From Fremontodendron californicum (taxonomy: Eukaryota; Streptophyta; Magnoliopsida; Malvales; Malvaceae): a stretch of 64,000 nt of DNA. The notes beneath the pieces were generated by a model. That model searched no databases and was not told where the DNA came from. It saw only the letters and a program-made list of their open reading frames with translations. Shown here in pieces: positions 22,705-34,865 of the stretch (position 1 is its first letter; each line of letters opens with the position of its first letter). A program made the translations under genes and the position numbers. The DNA lies in NCBI GenBank assembly GCA_030761205.1, contig JAULJL010000027.1:129001-193000 (forward strand). Direction: 5' to 3'.

Positions 22705-23286
22705 TGAAACTTGAAGTTGAGGGAGGTCGCGTTTACCTGTATAAATTTAAGTGTTTGTTTTGGTTGGCCAATAGCACGCACAAACAACAGAGCGTGGTAT
22801 GTATAATTATACAGCAGTAATGAACCCTAGTTTCTCAGGAAAGTGTGAAACTTTGGCAAAGAAATTTGGTTAAGAAAAAGGGTATTGAAATTGTTGGGTT
22901 TAGCTGAATTTCATAAAATTCTCAGATTTTTTAAATCTTTATTTATCAGGCTTCTGAATTGAATGAATTGGTAAATGTAGTGGTTTGTACAAAATAATTA
23001 CAGTGGGTAAGTAGGTATGTAGGTATAGTTGGCAACAACAAAAAAAGAGAAAAGCTTTTTATGCCTTTAACAAACTCATGACTGTGCAAAAACAGAAACA
23101 AATTTGCTTAGCTGGGTTGGGTTGGGTTGGTTTTCTTTTTTTGATCTGGTTGGGAAGTGCGATTAAAAGGCAAAGGGCGTTTATGTTTTGTTTGGAAAGA
23201 AACAGCGACGGATTTCTTTCCTTTTTGAAAGTACTAAAATCCATCCAAGAAAATAGAGAATTTTCATAGCGTCAAAGTCGGCTTAG
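22705..23286. other. ADA2B promoter/5' region
   Basis: Upstream of the ADA2B start on the minus strand. GGGTTGGGTTGGGTTGG lies near 23113-23130, and purine/pyrimidine-rich tracts occur. No separate gene is recognisable. The LTR-like repeat starts to the right at about 23287. Confidence 0.5.
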
Positions 23287-23856
23287 TGTCACGGATCGCA
23301 CATTTCTTTAATCGAAACAATACGATTGTGCGGCATCAAATCTACTCCTAGTCGAAGTTAACTTATTTCTTGTCCATTTTTTTGTATAGACAACTCAAAT
23401 TTCTTAAGCAACATGCTCGACAGTCTTTCACGGTTCAAACCCTACAAGGCCACATATAATGTTAGGCAATTCATCTAGGAGGACACCCACTCCTGTCGTA
23501 TAACTAGCACGCTTGTCCATAGGAGGTCCTAGGCACCGTCTCACATGAGTCCCGAGCATCGACCCTTAAAGTCCACATAAAGAGATTTTAGCCCCACTTC
23601 CCTTAGGATATCACATCCTAGCATGGTGAGAACCCAACACCATGACCTCACGCGCATCCGAAGCCTCTTGTGCCTAGAATCCTGAGACATTACTCAATAG
23701 CTGGACTACCACTAGCAAGAGCCAGGCTAGGCTCAACTCGATTCCATAAAGGCCACTCTTAGGCCACGCTCCTAGCCTAGTTCAAGACTAGTTCCGCACA
23801 TGATGGACACCCAACATCATGTTCATGTCTCATTGAATACTCAAGTGTGCTGTCTC
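23287..23856. repeat. Left part of an older LTR-like repeat split by copia element C
   Basis: The composition changes here from AT-rich to balanced, non-coding sequence of the kind seen in large plant (probably Gypsy) LTRs. A possible TGTCACGG terminus lies at 23287. The stretch ends at the target-site duplication of element C and continues at 28331. The exact ends and the family are not established. Confidence 0.4.
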
Positions 23857-24383
23857 TGTTGTGCGGAAGCGAATTGATATTACTAAAACCGATTTAAACA
23901 CACTGAAAAAACACCGATATTTTACGTGGTTCGGCAACTGTGCCTACGTCCACGGGAGGAGGAGCTTGAAGCTTTGTATTAATGGAGTTTAGAGTACAAA
24001 CATATACAGAATTCAAGGTGCTACACAAGCACTGAACTCACAACTCAACACAATACCGAATTACTCTATAAACACAGAGTATTTGCTTCAACAATTTAGC
24101 TCTAACTTACTCAACTCTACTCTACTCTCTCATTTTCTCTCTTACTCTACATGGCTATTTATAGCCATAATATCAAGGTGTGAACACTAAGCAAGTGGCA
24201 GCCACCATAGCCACCTTCCACCACCTATCTTGGTGTGAACACTTTGCAAGTGGTAGCCACCATAGCCACCATCCATTTGCAAGTGGTAGCTTCCATTATT
24301 GGTGGTGCAAGTGGTGCAAGTGGTAGCTCCATTATTGGTGCTAAGCCACCAAATGTGACTTTGAGCCATACCATATTCCAACA
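23857..24383 (-). repeat. 3' LTR of copia element C
   Basis: Begins TGTTGTGCGGAAGC and ends TATTCCAACA on the plus strand. It is preceded on the element strand by a purine-rich primer (GCTAAGGTGGAGAT). Its TATA motif lies inside CTATTTATAG near 24152. It contains short GCAAGTGGTAGC repeats. Confidence 0.95.
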
Positions 24384-24618
24384 ATCTCCACCTTAGCGAG
24401 AATCCACAGAGAGAATTCACAGATCAGAGCTTCCTCCTTTCTCCTTCAAATGTACACATCATTACTCACATATCAGGGCACCTACTGCATTGGCATGATT
24501 CATCAATGCACTGAGCCTGAGTCAATTTTTCTGTCTACTTCCCAGGAATTTTCTTAGCTTCTTCAAGATCATCTCGAACTCTGAGCTCAGTTGAGCCTTC
24601 AGCCTGTCGATCTCCACC

Positions 24619-26058
24619 TTGCCTTTTTCAGCAGATAGACAAATGATCCATCTTGAAGTTTCCGGAAATAAACACAGTGATCAAATTGACTGTGTGTGTA
24701 CTTTTCATCCTGTCATGAAACAGTCCAACCGTTTGTACAGCTGTCACGGGATTGTTTCAGACCATACAGTGATCGGTTCAACTTGCTTTTGTAATCTTTG
24801 CGACCGGGGACTCCAGAACCATCTGGTTGAGTCATACAAATTTCCTCCTCTACGGAACCATGGAGGAATGCAGTTTTTACATCAAGTTGAACTATCTCTA
24901 GGTTATACAGTGCTACTAAAGCCAATAAGATCCGAATAGATGCATGCTTAACAACAGGTGAAAATACCTCATTGTAGTCTATTCCTTCTTTTTGAGCCTA
25001 ACCTTTGGCTACCAATCTGGCTTTGTATCTGATGCTGTCTTTGCCGGTAGCACCCTCCTTTTTGGCAAAGACCCATTTGCACCCAATTGATATCTTGAGT
25101 GTTGGAAGTGGAACCAACTTCCAAATCTGATTCTGATGAAGTGATATCATCTCTTCATCCATCGCCTCCTTCCACTGGGCATGCACAGGGCTGTTTACAG
25201 CTTCTTTGTAATTGATCAGAACATCATCATCAATTACTGGAAGGGCGTATGCCACCACGTCTGTGTATCGAGCAGGTTTCCGAATATGTCTATTCGGTCT
25301 ACTGGTGACAACTGATTCAAGTTGCTGAAAGGTTTCCGGTGATGACTCCTCCACTTCAATTAAGGTGTCATCAGATTCTGGTTCAGATTCATCTGAATTT
25401 TGACCAGCATCTTCTGATTCAAAACTCCACCTGCTTTAGAGAATCTTGGTTCACATTCTCTGGAGTTGACAGTTTCAGCATTACAGATTCGTCAAAGGCA
25501 ACATCTCGGCTTACGATGACTCTCTTTGACTCAGGGTTCCACAATCGGACTGCTTTTACTCCTTCACTAAAGCCCATGAAGACAGCTTTCTTGGCTCTAG
25601 GATCCAGTTTTGCATCCGTAACTACGAAGCCGATCATATTCAATGGCAGAATATCCGGACTACACCTCTATGGGAGTCTTCCCATCAATTGCGGTGGAGG
25701 TTAGTCTGTTGATAATGTGGGAGGCGAACAATAAAGCCTCCGCCCAAAATGCTTTGCTCAAGCTCGACTGGGATAACATGCAGCGAACTTTATCAACCAA
25801 AGTTCGGTTCATCCTTTCTGCAACTTCATTCTGCTGGGGAGTGCTAGGAACAGTGAAGTGTCGGATTATCCCATCATTCTGTGAGAGGCTGCTGCTCTGC
25901 CTGTCACGGTTTCTCTGTCAAGGAGATACAGATTTCCCTTCATATAACCCTTCATTGCTAAGAATGCTCCACGTACAACTCTCAGGACTCCATTCTGAAT
26001 GGTCACCTTGTAACCATTTGAGTCTAAGACCCCCAGTGATATGAGGTTCTTCTTGAGA
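24619..26058 (-). pseudogene. Degraded pol region of copia element C
   Basis: Fragments in several frames. Part of the integrase C-terminal region is at 25419-25643 (LDPRAKKAVFMGFSEGVKA). Part of RT is at 24998-25354 (IGCKWVFAKKEGATGKDSIR) and 24713-24925 (QLDVKTAFLHGSVEEEI, SLYGLKQSRDSC). The first two catalytic regions of integrase are missing: the sequence jumps near 25890 from just after protease to the motif before PQQN. The YVDD motif of RT and all of RNase H are also gone. Confidence 0.85.
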
Positions 26059-27162
26059 TCAGGGACATACCTTTACGTCTGTAAGTTGTCTGATTGTACC
26101 GTCATGCATTTTCAGTCGGATCGTTCCGATGCCTCTAGTGTGACAAGTATTGTCATTGCCCATATGGACAATCCCTCCATCAAACTCCTTGAAGTTTGAG
26201 AACCACTTCCGGTTCGGACACATGTGGTAGGAACATCCGGAATCCAGAATCCATTGATCTGAAGAGTGTGTTGTTGTGGAAATCGTAAATGCAGAGTCTT
26301 CCTCTCCCTCAGATTCTTGAGCTACACTCACAATCGACCTCTCCATGTTAGGACAGTTTCTCCTCCAGTGCCCTTTCTCATGGCAAAAGGCACACTCGTC
26401 CCTTGAGAGTCGTGTTCTCGATGATCCCCTCTTTGAGCGGGATTTACCTCGCTTGTTTTCTCCGGCTCCTTGGTTGTTCGTCCTGCCTCTGTACACAGTT
26501 AAAGCTTCTGGTGTAGTATTCTGGTGATCATGCTGATCCTTTTTCCGATACTCATTATTCACCAGAGCATTACTAACATTAACATATTCTATATCATTTT
26601 TACCATACAACAGTGTAGTGGTTAAATGATCATAGCTATCAGGCAAGGAATTTAACAGAGTAAGAGCCTTATCTTCATCAGAGATATTTGCATCTAGATT
26701 TTCAAGATCAGCGAGGATTTTGTTAAAACTTACTAGATGCTCCTGCATGGTGATACCTTGCATATACTGGAAGCGGAACAGCTTTTTCTTCAGATAGAGT
26801 CTGTTCTCCATGCTTTTTGTCATGTACTTGTCCTCAAGTTGTTTCCAGAGAGTTTTTGCATTATTCTCTCTCATGACAAAGTACTTCTGGTCCTTGGCTA
26901 GGCATAACCGGATTGTGCCACAAGCCTGACGGTTGACAAATTTCCAGTCATCTTCCGAAATATCTCTGGGCCTGTCTTCCAGAGCGATATATGAACCCTC
27001 TCGGAATAACAGATCCTGAACTTCGCACTGCCACATGCCAAAGTTGGTGGTGCCATCAAATTTCTCCACCTCGAACTTTGCAGTGGTCATCGAGTTCTTT
27101 CTGATATAAGAACTTGATCGTGCGCTGCTGGTTGTTTCATGTGTCTCTAATGATTCTGCCAT
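26059..27162 (-). CDS. Gag-protease ORF of copia element C, 367 aa
   Basis: ATG at 27162. The Gag domain (FEVEKFDGTTNFGMWQCEVQ ... LKKKLFRFQYMQG, LNSLPDSYDHLTTTLLYG) is followed by a CCHC knuckle (CAFCHEKGHWRRNC) and a protease with DSGCSYHMCP. A one-base shift near 26070-26075 brings in a TGA soon after TDVK, so protease is not continuous with the rest of pol. An intact Gag in an otherwise dead element could reflect a recent break, or selection to keep packaging in a non-autonomous family. Confidence 0.85.
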   Translation of the reverse strand: MAESLETHETTSSARSSSYIRKNSMTTAKFEVEKFDGTTNFGMWQCEVQDLLFREGSYIALEDRPRDISEDDWKFVNRQACGTIRLCLAKDQKYFVMRENNAKTLWKQLEDKYMTKSMENRLYLKKKLFRFQYMQGITMQEHLVSFNKILADLENLDANISDEDKALTLLNSLPDSYDHLTTTLLYGKNDIEYVNVSNALVNNEYRKKDQHDHQNTTPEALTVYRGRTNNQGAGENKRGKSRSKRGSSRTRLSRDECAFCHEKGHWRRNCPNMERSIVSVAQESEGEEDSAFTISTTTHSSDQWILDSGCSYHMCPNRKWFSNFKEFDGGIVHMGNDNTCHTRGIGTIRLKMHDGTIRQLTDVKVCP

Positions 27163-27798
27163 GGTAATAAAACAAAATTACCAACAAAGTGTTTTTCCGG
27201 TACCTGTATGGAAAAACGGATGCCGCGGTTGAGTCTGGAATAGTCAAAATAGCCAGGAACGGGTCCAACTGTGTAAATTTTGGACACACGGTGAATATTC
27301 TGCGAATATTCTGCTACAAGTGGCTCGAAATGGACTCGATTTAGCTCAACCGGCTCGGAAAAGTCTCGGAATAGTGTTCTGAAACGGCTCAAAAAATAGC
27401 CCGAAAAAGTTGGTCGGACCTGCGGCGGCGCGTGGGCGGCGTACGGCGGCGCGTGCGGCGGCGCGTGGAGCTGTTTGGGTGGCCGGCGCGTGTGGCGCGT
27501 GGGCTTCACGCGTCTTCAACCTCTGGAGGCGCGTGTGGCGCGTGCTGCGCGTGGGCTTCACGCGTCTTCAACCTCTGGAGGCGCGTGCGGCGCGTGGGCG
27601 CGTGGGGCGCGTGGGCGCTTCTTCTGGCGGCGCGTGCGGGCGCGTGCGGCCTCCTCTGGTGCTCCGGTTGATTCGGCTGCACTCCTCTCGACGACCTCTT
27701 CAACCTGGTATTTTCAAAACACAAATTGGAGCACTTTTGAAAAACGGACAGAATCGAACAAACTCGGTTTTACGTAAAAATTGGCTCTGATACCAATT
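27163..27798 (-). other. GC-rich leader of copia element C
   Basis: From about 27410 to 27680 the leader is built from GCGCGTGG/GCGGCGCG-type words, far richer in GC and CpG than anything else in the window. It includes a 52-bp direct repeat (GGGCTTCACGCGTCTTCAAC at 27501 and 27553). The long frames on both strands here are low-complexity Arg/Ala/Gly strings and not genes. The PBS lies at 27782-27795. Confidence 0.85.
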
Positions 27799-28325
27799 TG
27801 TTGTGCGGAAGCGAATTGATATTACTAAAACCGATTTAAACACACTGAAAAAACACCGATATTTTACGTGGTTCGGCAACTGTGCCTACGTCCACGGGAG
27901 GAGGAGCTTGAAGCTTTGTATTAATGGAGTTTAGAGTACAAACATATACAGAATTCAAGGTGCTACACAAGCACTGAACTCACAACTCAACACAATACCG
28001 AATTACTCTATAAACACAGAGTATTTGCTTCAACAATTTAGCTCTAACTTACTCAACTCTACTCTACTCTCTCATTTTATCTCTTACTCTACATGGCTAT
28101 TTATAGCCATAATATCAAGGTGTGAACACTAAGCAAGTGGCAGCCACCATAGCCACCTTCCACCACCTATCTTGGTGTGAACACTTTGCAAGTGGTAGCC
28201 ACCATAGCCACCATCCATTTGCAAGTGGTAGCTTCCATTATTGGTGGTGCAAGTGGTGCAAGTGGTAGCTCCATTATTGGTGCTAAGCCACCAAATGTGA
28301 CTTTGAGCCATACCATATTCCAACA
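27799..28325 (-). repeat. 5' LTR of copia element C
   Basis: The same 527-bp sequence as the 3' LTR, with a single visible change (A at 28079). It is followed at 28326 by the GTCTC target duplication. Confidence 0.95.
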
Positions 28326-28330
28326 GTCTC

Positions 28331-29080
28331 AACTCCAGCACACTCTCACGCTTGCTATTGATAAGCTACACGGGACTAGCAACTTGCTTGCTGGCTAGTC
28401 CACTCGTCCCACAATCTTGTCTTGGTGTCCCTCCTATACAAGCACCATCGCATGATCTTAGGCTACACTCAAGACCTTGGGTGGAGGATCTCATGGGGCA
28501 TAGCGATGCTATGGTCTAACCCCACACTTCAGCCCACTGGCCTCGAATAGTCCTCGTGATTCTATCCCGATGAGACACCGTGCCATCCGCTTGATCCTGA
28601 TGCCCATACACCTAAGCACGACATGTGCCTAGGAGTAGCTCACTTGCACAAGGCAAGTCTCGCCCGCTTGCCAAGTGAGGGGTGGTGGAGAGCTGACATC
28701 GAACGTTCCCCTATAAAGAGCATAAGAGCTTTTAGAGATCTACCACCAGGAACCGTTGGAATGTATGAAACGGGAACATTTTTTTCCCAAGCCAAATCCA
28801 AGCATGGTCTTCCTCTTGATCCCCATGTTGCTAGAATTCATCTCTTTGCTCCACCAACCCACTCGAATGCTTATGCACGTAGCTCACCGAGAGTGCATAC
28901 CAGGTTGACAGGTTCCAGGGTGACCACCAGTTTGCTTACTCAAGGGCCCGTGCCACTCTTGGCACCATCAAGGATCACCTATCCCATGGACAAGGTTTCG
29001 TCCGCTGCTCCGCATCAAAATAATCATGGCAGCACCAAATCATGTCGATGTCAGACCATAAGAGGGTGTGTAACTGTGTA
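28331..29080. repeat. Right part of the older LTR-like repeat split by element C
   Basis: The balanced-composition sequence continues to about 29080, where the AT-rich background resumes. A 158-codon frame at 28623-29099 (MYETGTFFSQAKSKHGLP within it) has no recognisable domain. I read it as chance coding capacity in repeat DNA. No clear terminal CA or target duplication was found. Confidence 0.4.
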
Positions 29081-29700
29081 TCAATCACTCTCAATTTAAG
29101 CTTTTTTTTCTCTCTCTCTCAAACCTCAAAAGCGTAGATAAGGAATAATTAAGGATCTAAACCTTTTACTATTCGGCCAATAATAATGTAAATAATACCT
29201 ATATATAGCAGTATATATTTTTAGATTTGAGAAACAAAAATAATTTAATTACCAAATCCAACTATGTAAAAAGTTCCAACTGAATTTGTCTACAGCCTAA
29301 ATCCAAGTTTTTAAAGTTATAATTCCTGAATAATGGAAAGATAAAAATATAAAGGAATTGAATTCAAAATTTCATATAAAATATATATAGTAAAATCATC
29401 AACGGTGTGACTATTGGTTAAAACTTAAAATAACCTTTTAATTTAATTTTCTTTTATTTAAGTGCACAAGTGATATGCCTCTTAATTTATTGTCAATAAA
29501 ATAATTTTAATTACAAGCATGTATGTATGTATATATAGTAAAAGAGATATGTTATGTATACGGTACCTATAGTGTTTTTCCTGTTATATAGGCTTAGAAG
29601 TGAGCATGGATGATCTTGATGGAGGCGTATCGCTGATTAAATTAGGCCCTCATCCTGATGTCTGCAATAGAAAGTAGAAATCTCATGATCATCCCCTTCA

Positions 29701-29731
<31 letters not shown>

Positions 29732-30806
29732 GCAACCAAAGTTGGTGCCGGAGCCATTGCCTCTTAGGATTCATTTGAATGGGCGATAAAATTGATTTTG
29801 GAAAAATTAAAAATAGCAATGACGGTGGGATTGAATACTGTAAAAATTAAAATCAGTGGTGAGATATGTGTTTGGATTCAAACGCAGCGAAAACGGTGAG
29901 GTGAATTGTAATAAAAGTAGATAATGACTATTATAAATATTAGATTAAATTTTGTATATAATAAAAATTTTAAATCATTTGACATTTATAAAATTAATAA
30001 ATAATTAAAAATTATATTTTATATCAAATAATAATTTTAATAATAGATGATTGAAAATTAATAAAAATGATAATAATATATCAAATAATATATTTATTTG
30101 AAATATATTAATTATATAATGAATATAAAATTTTGTATATAATGAAAATTTTAAATCATTTGACATTTATAAAATTACTTTTTTTTAATTAACTCATATT
30201 AATTATATAATAATAAAATTTATATATTTATTATTTAATTATATAATAAAAATTATTTATTATATTAAATTTTAAAAAATTATATATTTAAATAAAATTA
30301 AAATTAAAAAAAATTTACTAAAGGATATTTTAGGAATCTCTCCCACCAGTGGAAGGGATTATTCTCCATCGGATCTTAAAAGGTCCAGTGGAGAAATCAG
30401 ATTCAGTGGGATTATTCTCCATTGGACCTGAAATTCAAATGCATGTTTCGGTGCATTTGGGGCAATAAAGTGCCCCAAACGTAGACCTGACAATTTTAGA
30501 CACGATCCGATACGAAAAAATAACACGAACATGACACAAATATACGAATGTCTCAAAATCTATTTAATACGAATTATTAACATATCAAAATTTATATAAA
30601 TATAAAATATGTTAAACTCGATGATAAAATACACAAATATAATACGAATACACGAATGATCAAATCTGTCCAAATGCAACAAACTGAGGGTTCGTTTGCT
30701 TCCAAACGAACCCTTAATCATCATCACTTAACTTGGCCGTCTTTTCATCAATACTATTATTAGCAGATCATGAAGATGATTGCATACTTGCATTACCGGA
30801 GGTGTA

Positions 30807-30843
<37 letters not shown>

Positions 30844-31139
30844 GACTCACTTATATTAATATAAAATTATATTAATTTTATACATTGTCGTAATTTTTTA
30901 TACGCTTTATATTTGATTTGTTCGACGTAAAAAAATTTTAACCGTTAAATATATATTGAAAAAGACAGTATTCTCGATCGATATGATAAAGATATCGGAT
31001 CAATTCGAAACTTTATGTGTACGAAGAGTACAATTATATTGTTAAATCTAACGGTCGATTTGTCAAAATATAAATTGTACAAAAAATTACAAAAATGTGT
31101 AAAATTAATCTAATTTTATAGTAGTGTAAGTAGATCACT

Positions 31140-31170
<31 letters not shown>

Positions 31171-31802
31171 ATCTTAATTAAACTGAGGATATATAAAGTT
31201 TTTCAAGAATATACTTTTATATATATATATATATATATATCATACATGTAGTTTTTAAAACTTAAAATCGATCATCTCATTTTAACTAATTTATACTATA
31301 TAATAATAATATAAATAATTCGATGTTGGGATTAGCTTTTTTTTTTTTTTTTTTTTATCAATAAGTGGGTGGCTATAATGGCTAATCACCTTGGCTTGGA
31401 GTATTAGACCCCATATGGATTCTAACGGAGTAACAGCACATTGCGATTAGCCTACTTTTTGGCCTAATCGTATCACGCAAAGGTGTTTGACAAATATTAT
31501 TGCGGCACAGTTAGACATTTTAACCGTACCATACCCCTCAAAAGTGACTGGAGCAATACATGTCCAGTGAACTCATCGTGATGACTATGGACAATATCAC
31601 CCTCAATATTTACTTTCAGTTCTTATTTTATCCTTGCATTTATATTTATGTGACTACAATATTCTTATTACATCTAAAAGTTACAGAATAGAATAGAATA
31701 GAATAGAATCCAAAAAATTTCAATGGCTGGCTAGCTGCTGCCTGCTGGGTCTTCCTTCAATGATCTACGTACTCTCAGCTGCTAATATGAATGAATATAT
31801 TA
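29081..31802. other. AT-rich gene-free region with microsatellites and MITE remnants
   Basis: No host gene. (TA)n tracts are at about 29705-29730, 30811-30840, 31144-31170 and 31218-31240, with a T-run at about 31338-31357. A perfect short palindrome, GGGTTCGTTTG CTTC CAAACGAACCC, is at about 30690-30715, and another hairpin (TGGGGCA/TGCCCCA) is near 30457-30476. Words of the CACGAACATGACAC / CGAATTATTAACAT type near 30510-30600 also recur at 33.9-34.9 kb. Confidence 0.6.
29764..30480. mobile_element. MITE-like element, degenerate (copy 1)
   Basis: Its first 130 bases (GGATTCATTTGAATGGG ... GATATGTGTTTGGATTCAAA) match those at 31803 on the same strand. The possible far end carries CCCCAAACG. 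The right border is uncertain and no target duplication was found. This is a probable non-autonomous DNA transposon with TTCATTTGG/CCAAACGAA-type termini. Confidence 0.4.
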
Positions 31803-31990
31803 AAGGTTCATTTGGATAGATGGTGAGATTGATTTCGGTAAGATTAAAAAAGTGATGGATGTGAGATTAATTACTGTAGCGGTGAGATTGAATACTGTAG
31901 TGGTGAGATTAAAATCAATAATGAGATATGTGTTTGGATGTAAAAACAGAGGTGACAGTGAGATGAAAAAAAAATCATTATGGACAAACT
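31803..31990. mobile_element. MITE-like element, 5' part (copy 2)
   Basis: It starts GGTTCATTTGGATAGATGG and shares GGTGAGATTGAATACTGTA and GAGATATGTGTTTGGAT with copy 1. It contains three imperfect GGTGAGATT(G/A)A units. The other end was not located. Confidence 0.4.
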
Positions 31991-32231
31991 AAAAAAGTAT
32001 CAATAAATAATTTCATATATTATTGTAATTATATTTAATATTTTATAAATCTTGACACATATTAATTTGCATTAAATTAATAATTAATAAATTTAGTACT
32101 TAAAAATATTTTATCTTTAAAAGTAATAATATAAAACTACAATTTGAAGGTTTTTGGGTATTTAAAAAAAAAATTAAGGGTAAAAATTGAAAAAGAAAAA
32201 CAAAAATAGATAAAATTGAACGTAACTTTTA

Positions 32232-33557
32232 GTGTCAACTACAATGGGAACAATTTCGGTAAGAACAGTGAGAACGGTTTCATTTGTAACTGTTAGATCA
32301 AGTATATTACCTTTCAACCATTGATATGTCCATGTCATTTACAATATACAACCGGTGACTTGTATTTTCAGGTATTCAAATGAAAAGAGAAGAAAGGTTT
32401 CTGTACACTGCAAAACTGAGTCTCAGTTCTTGCCAAAGGGTGGTTTCTATTTTGAAGAAAAAATAGAAAAATGAGAAATCAGAACTTAATCCTAATAAAA
32501 GCAAAGAAATCGGGAATGGAGAGAAAGACAAAAAGGTTAGCGAAATTGAGAAATGGGCATTCTAACCAAAAAAAAAAAAAAGAGATTTGGGCATAGATTG
32601 GCATGGAGAAAGAGGAGATTTGCTGGAGAGGGAATTAGGTTAGAAAGAAATTTGAGCATTTGGGTCTTTCTTGATTGAGGAAAATAGCAGAGCTTTGGCA
32701 AACAGAGGAGGAAGAAAGTGTCAACTAGAGTGAGAAAATCGCAAGGCATAGCACAATGCCGAATGCTAAGAAGGTAAGAAGCCCTACTTAGCTGATGAAT
32801 CAGGGAATGCTGAGATAATGAATGCATCAAGAAAACCTAAGATTGCCCACAATGCTCATGTAGTCATGTGGAACCAGAGAATCTTGAAAAAAAAAAGCTA
32901 TTACTTTTCGTGGATGTTGATGATTCAATTCCTGCACCGGAAGCTTGTTTTGGTGCTGAAGAGGAAGGTCCAGTAGATTTAGATTTGTCTCTACATATGT
33001 AGACTTGTTTTTCTCACTAAAATAAATAAATAATAGTAGAAAATAAAGGAAGGGTCTCTAGAGTAGTCCTTAGAGCAATGGCTTATGTATTGGAATCTTT
33101 CTCTATTCTTGGAGAATACTTCTTTACGGAATGATTAAGTCGAGGCAATGGAAAAGATTAGATAAAGATGCAGAAGTCTTCATGAAATTTTTCTTGGTGT
33201 AGCTTGTTTGATGCTACTAAGCTTGGCTCCAAATGTAAATACAAAATAATGTATGGTGCCATCTAGCAGTGAAGTTTCCACCAAAACTGAACTTTTTTTT
33301 TTTCAAGTGCAAACTGAATGTGAAGCTATTAAAGTCGCCTACAATTTTACTTGCAATTTAGTGCTGAAATAAGGTTCTGATTGTCAGATCTTTCAATAGC
33401 AATTAAATCAGGTGATTTGGTGGTTCAAGTCACCAGTTGCATTTATATAAATGATGTGGACATATCATCGGTTGGATGATAATATATTTGATCTGACGGT
33501 TATAAAGAAAATCGTTCTCACCGTTCTTATTGAAATTGTTCTTACTGCAGTTGACAC
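32232..33557. mobile_element. 1.3-kb element with ~140-bp inverted repeats (MULE-like, possible gene capture)
   Basis: The left arm (GTGTCAACTACAATGGGAAC onward, to about 32370) and the right arm (about 33400-33557, inverted) align over about 140 bp. Shared words include GTGAGAAC, AACAATTTC and TGATATGTCCA. Long terminal inverted repeats around about 1 kb of non-transposase DNA fit a Mutator-like or Pack-MULE element. A coding-like stretch on the plus strand near 32909-33002 (FVDVDDSIPAPEACFGAEEE, GPVDLDLS) may be a captured exon of unknown origin. No 9-bp target duplication was found, so the ends or age are uncertain. Confidence 0.6.
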
Positions 33558-33849
33558 CATTCTATTCAACGCATTAATTTCTTGAAATTTCATTCTCCTT
33601 ATTTATTATTAGTTAAAACCAGTAAAATGTTTGGTTATTAATGATTTTAGATTCTGTAACCTCTGGTTCTAGTATTGTTATTATTATTATTCATAATTAG
33701 ATAATACTCGCGTTTCGTTGCGAAATATTATCGAATTTAAATTAATATTTTTTAATAAATTTGGAATATAAAAAAGTAAGAGTATAAGTAAAGATAATAA
33801 TTTAAAAAAATAATAACTCTTTTTCTTATATGATACCTGATATAAAATT

Positions 33850-34865
33850 GAGAGTTATTTGAATATGGTCAATTACATCCGACAATTTCAGACACAACAT
33901 AATTATACGATATGAACATAATATGGAAAAAATAATTAAAATACGACATGGCACAAAAATAACATGAACACGATACAAATACACGAACGTGTCAAAATTT
34001 ACATAAAATGAATTATTAACGTGTCAAAATTTATATAAATATATAATATCTTGAATACGATTATAACAGAAAAAATAACACGAACATGATGACGCGTGAC
34101 ACAAATTTGTGAGTTATTTGATTAGTATCAATTAGATTTGGCAATTTCGGATACAACATGATTATACGACTCGAACACAACATGAAAAAAATAATTAAAA
34201 CACGACAAAAAAATAGCATGAACACTACACAAATACACAAACGTGTCAAAATCTATATAAAACGAATTATTAACATGTAAAAATTTATATAAATTTATAA
34301 TATTTTAAACACATGATAAAATAACACGAACATGTTACGGACATACAATTTTTCTCTAAATTGAATCATTATATCAAATTATGCAAAATATGAGATGAAT
34401 TGAGATATGACATGAACATACAAAATTTTCTCTAAATGGATCACCATGATAAACTATGCAAAATATTTGGATGAATTGAAACACGACACGAACACATGAA
34501 AAAAATAATTAAAATACGGCATGACGCGAAAATAACATGAACACAATACAAATACACGAACGTGTCAAAATCTACATAAAATGAATTATTAACATGTAAA
34601 AATCTATATAAATTTATAATATTTTGAAAACACAAAAAAATAACACGAACACAAAAAATAATATGAACAAGAACGAATTTATGAACGTGTCAAAATCTAT
34701 ATAAAATGAGTTATTAACATGTAAAAGTATATAAATTTATAATATTTTGAACACAAAAAAAATAACACGAACACTACACGACTATACGAACGTGTCAAAA
34801 TCTACATAAAATGAATTACTAACGTATAAAATTATATATATTTATAATATTTTGAACACACAAAA
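33850..34865. repeat. Degenerate direct-repeat array around the element B target
   Basis: Repeated words CGTGTCAAAATCTATATAAA, GAATTATTAACATGTAAAA and ATAACACGAACA recur every 100-230 bp. A short piece continues past element B (40027 onward, ATAACACGAATACAT). Similar sequence at 30.5-30.65 kb suggests the same family. Confidence 0.65.

Larger units (their letters stand above)
23852..28330 (-). mobile_element. Ty1/copia element C: young, internally deleted, with target duplication
   Basis: The element spans 23857-28325 and is flanked by the perfect 5-bp duplication GTCTC (23852-23856 and 28326-28330). Both LTRs are 527 bp and differ by eye at one base (C at 24137, A at 28079). The primer-binding site follows the 5' LTR at about 27782-27795. 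The internal part is only 3.4 kb and the pol region is full of deletions and frame breaks, so the copy cannot move by itself. The near-identical LTRs mean it was nonetheless inserted recently, presumably with proteins supplied by a relative. Confidence 0.95.

Noticed and set aside
27410..27790. Overlapping long frames on both strands rich in Ala, Arg and Gly
   Set aside because: They are by-products of GCG/CGC-rich leader repeats in element C; no domain is present and codon use is repeat-driven.
28623..29099. 158-codon plus-strand frame
   Set aside because: It lies in repeat-like DNA next to element C, has no recognisable motif and begins within non-coding-looking sequence.
29100..31800. Possible organellar DNA insertion
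   Set aside because: I searched by eye for plastid or mitochondrial gene motifs and tRNAs and saw none; the sequence is ordinary AT-rich intergenic DNA.
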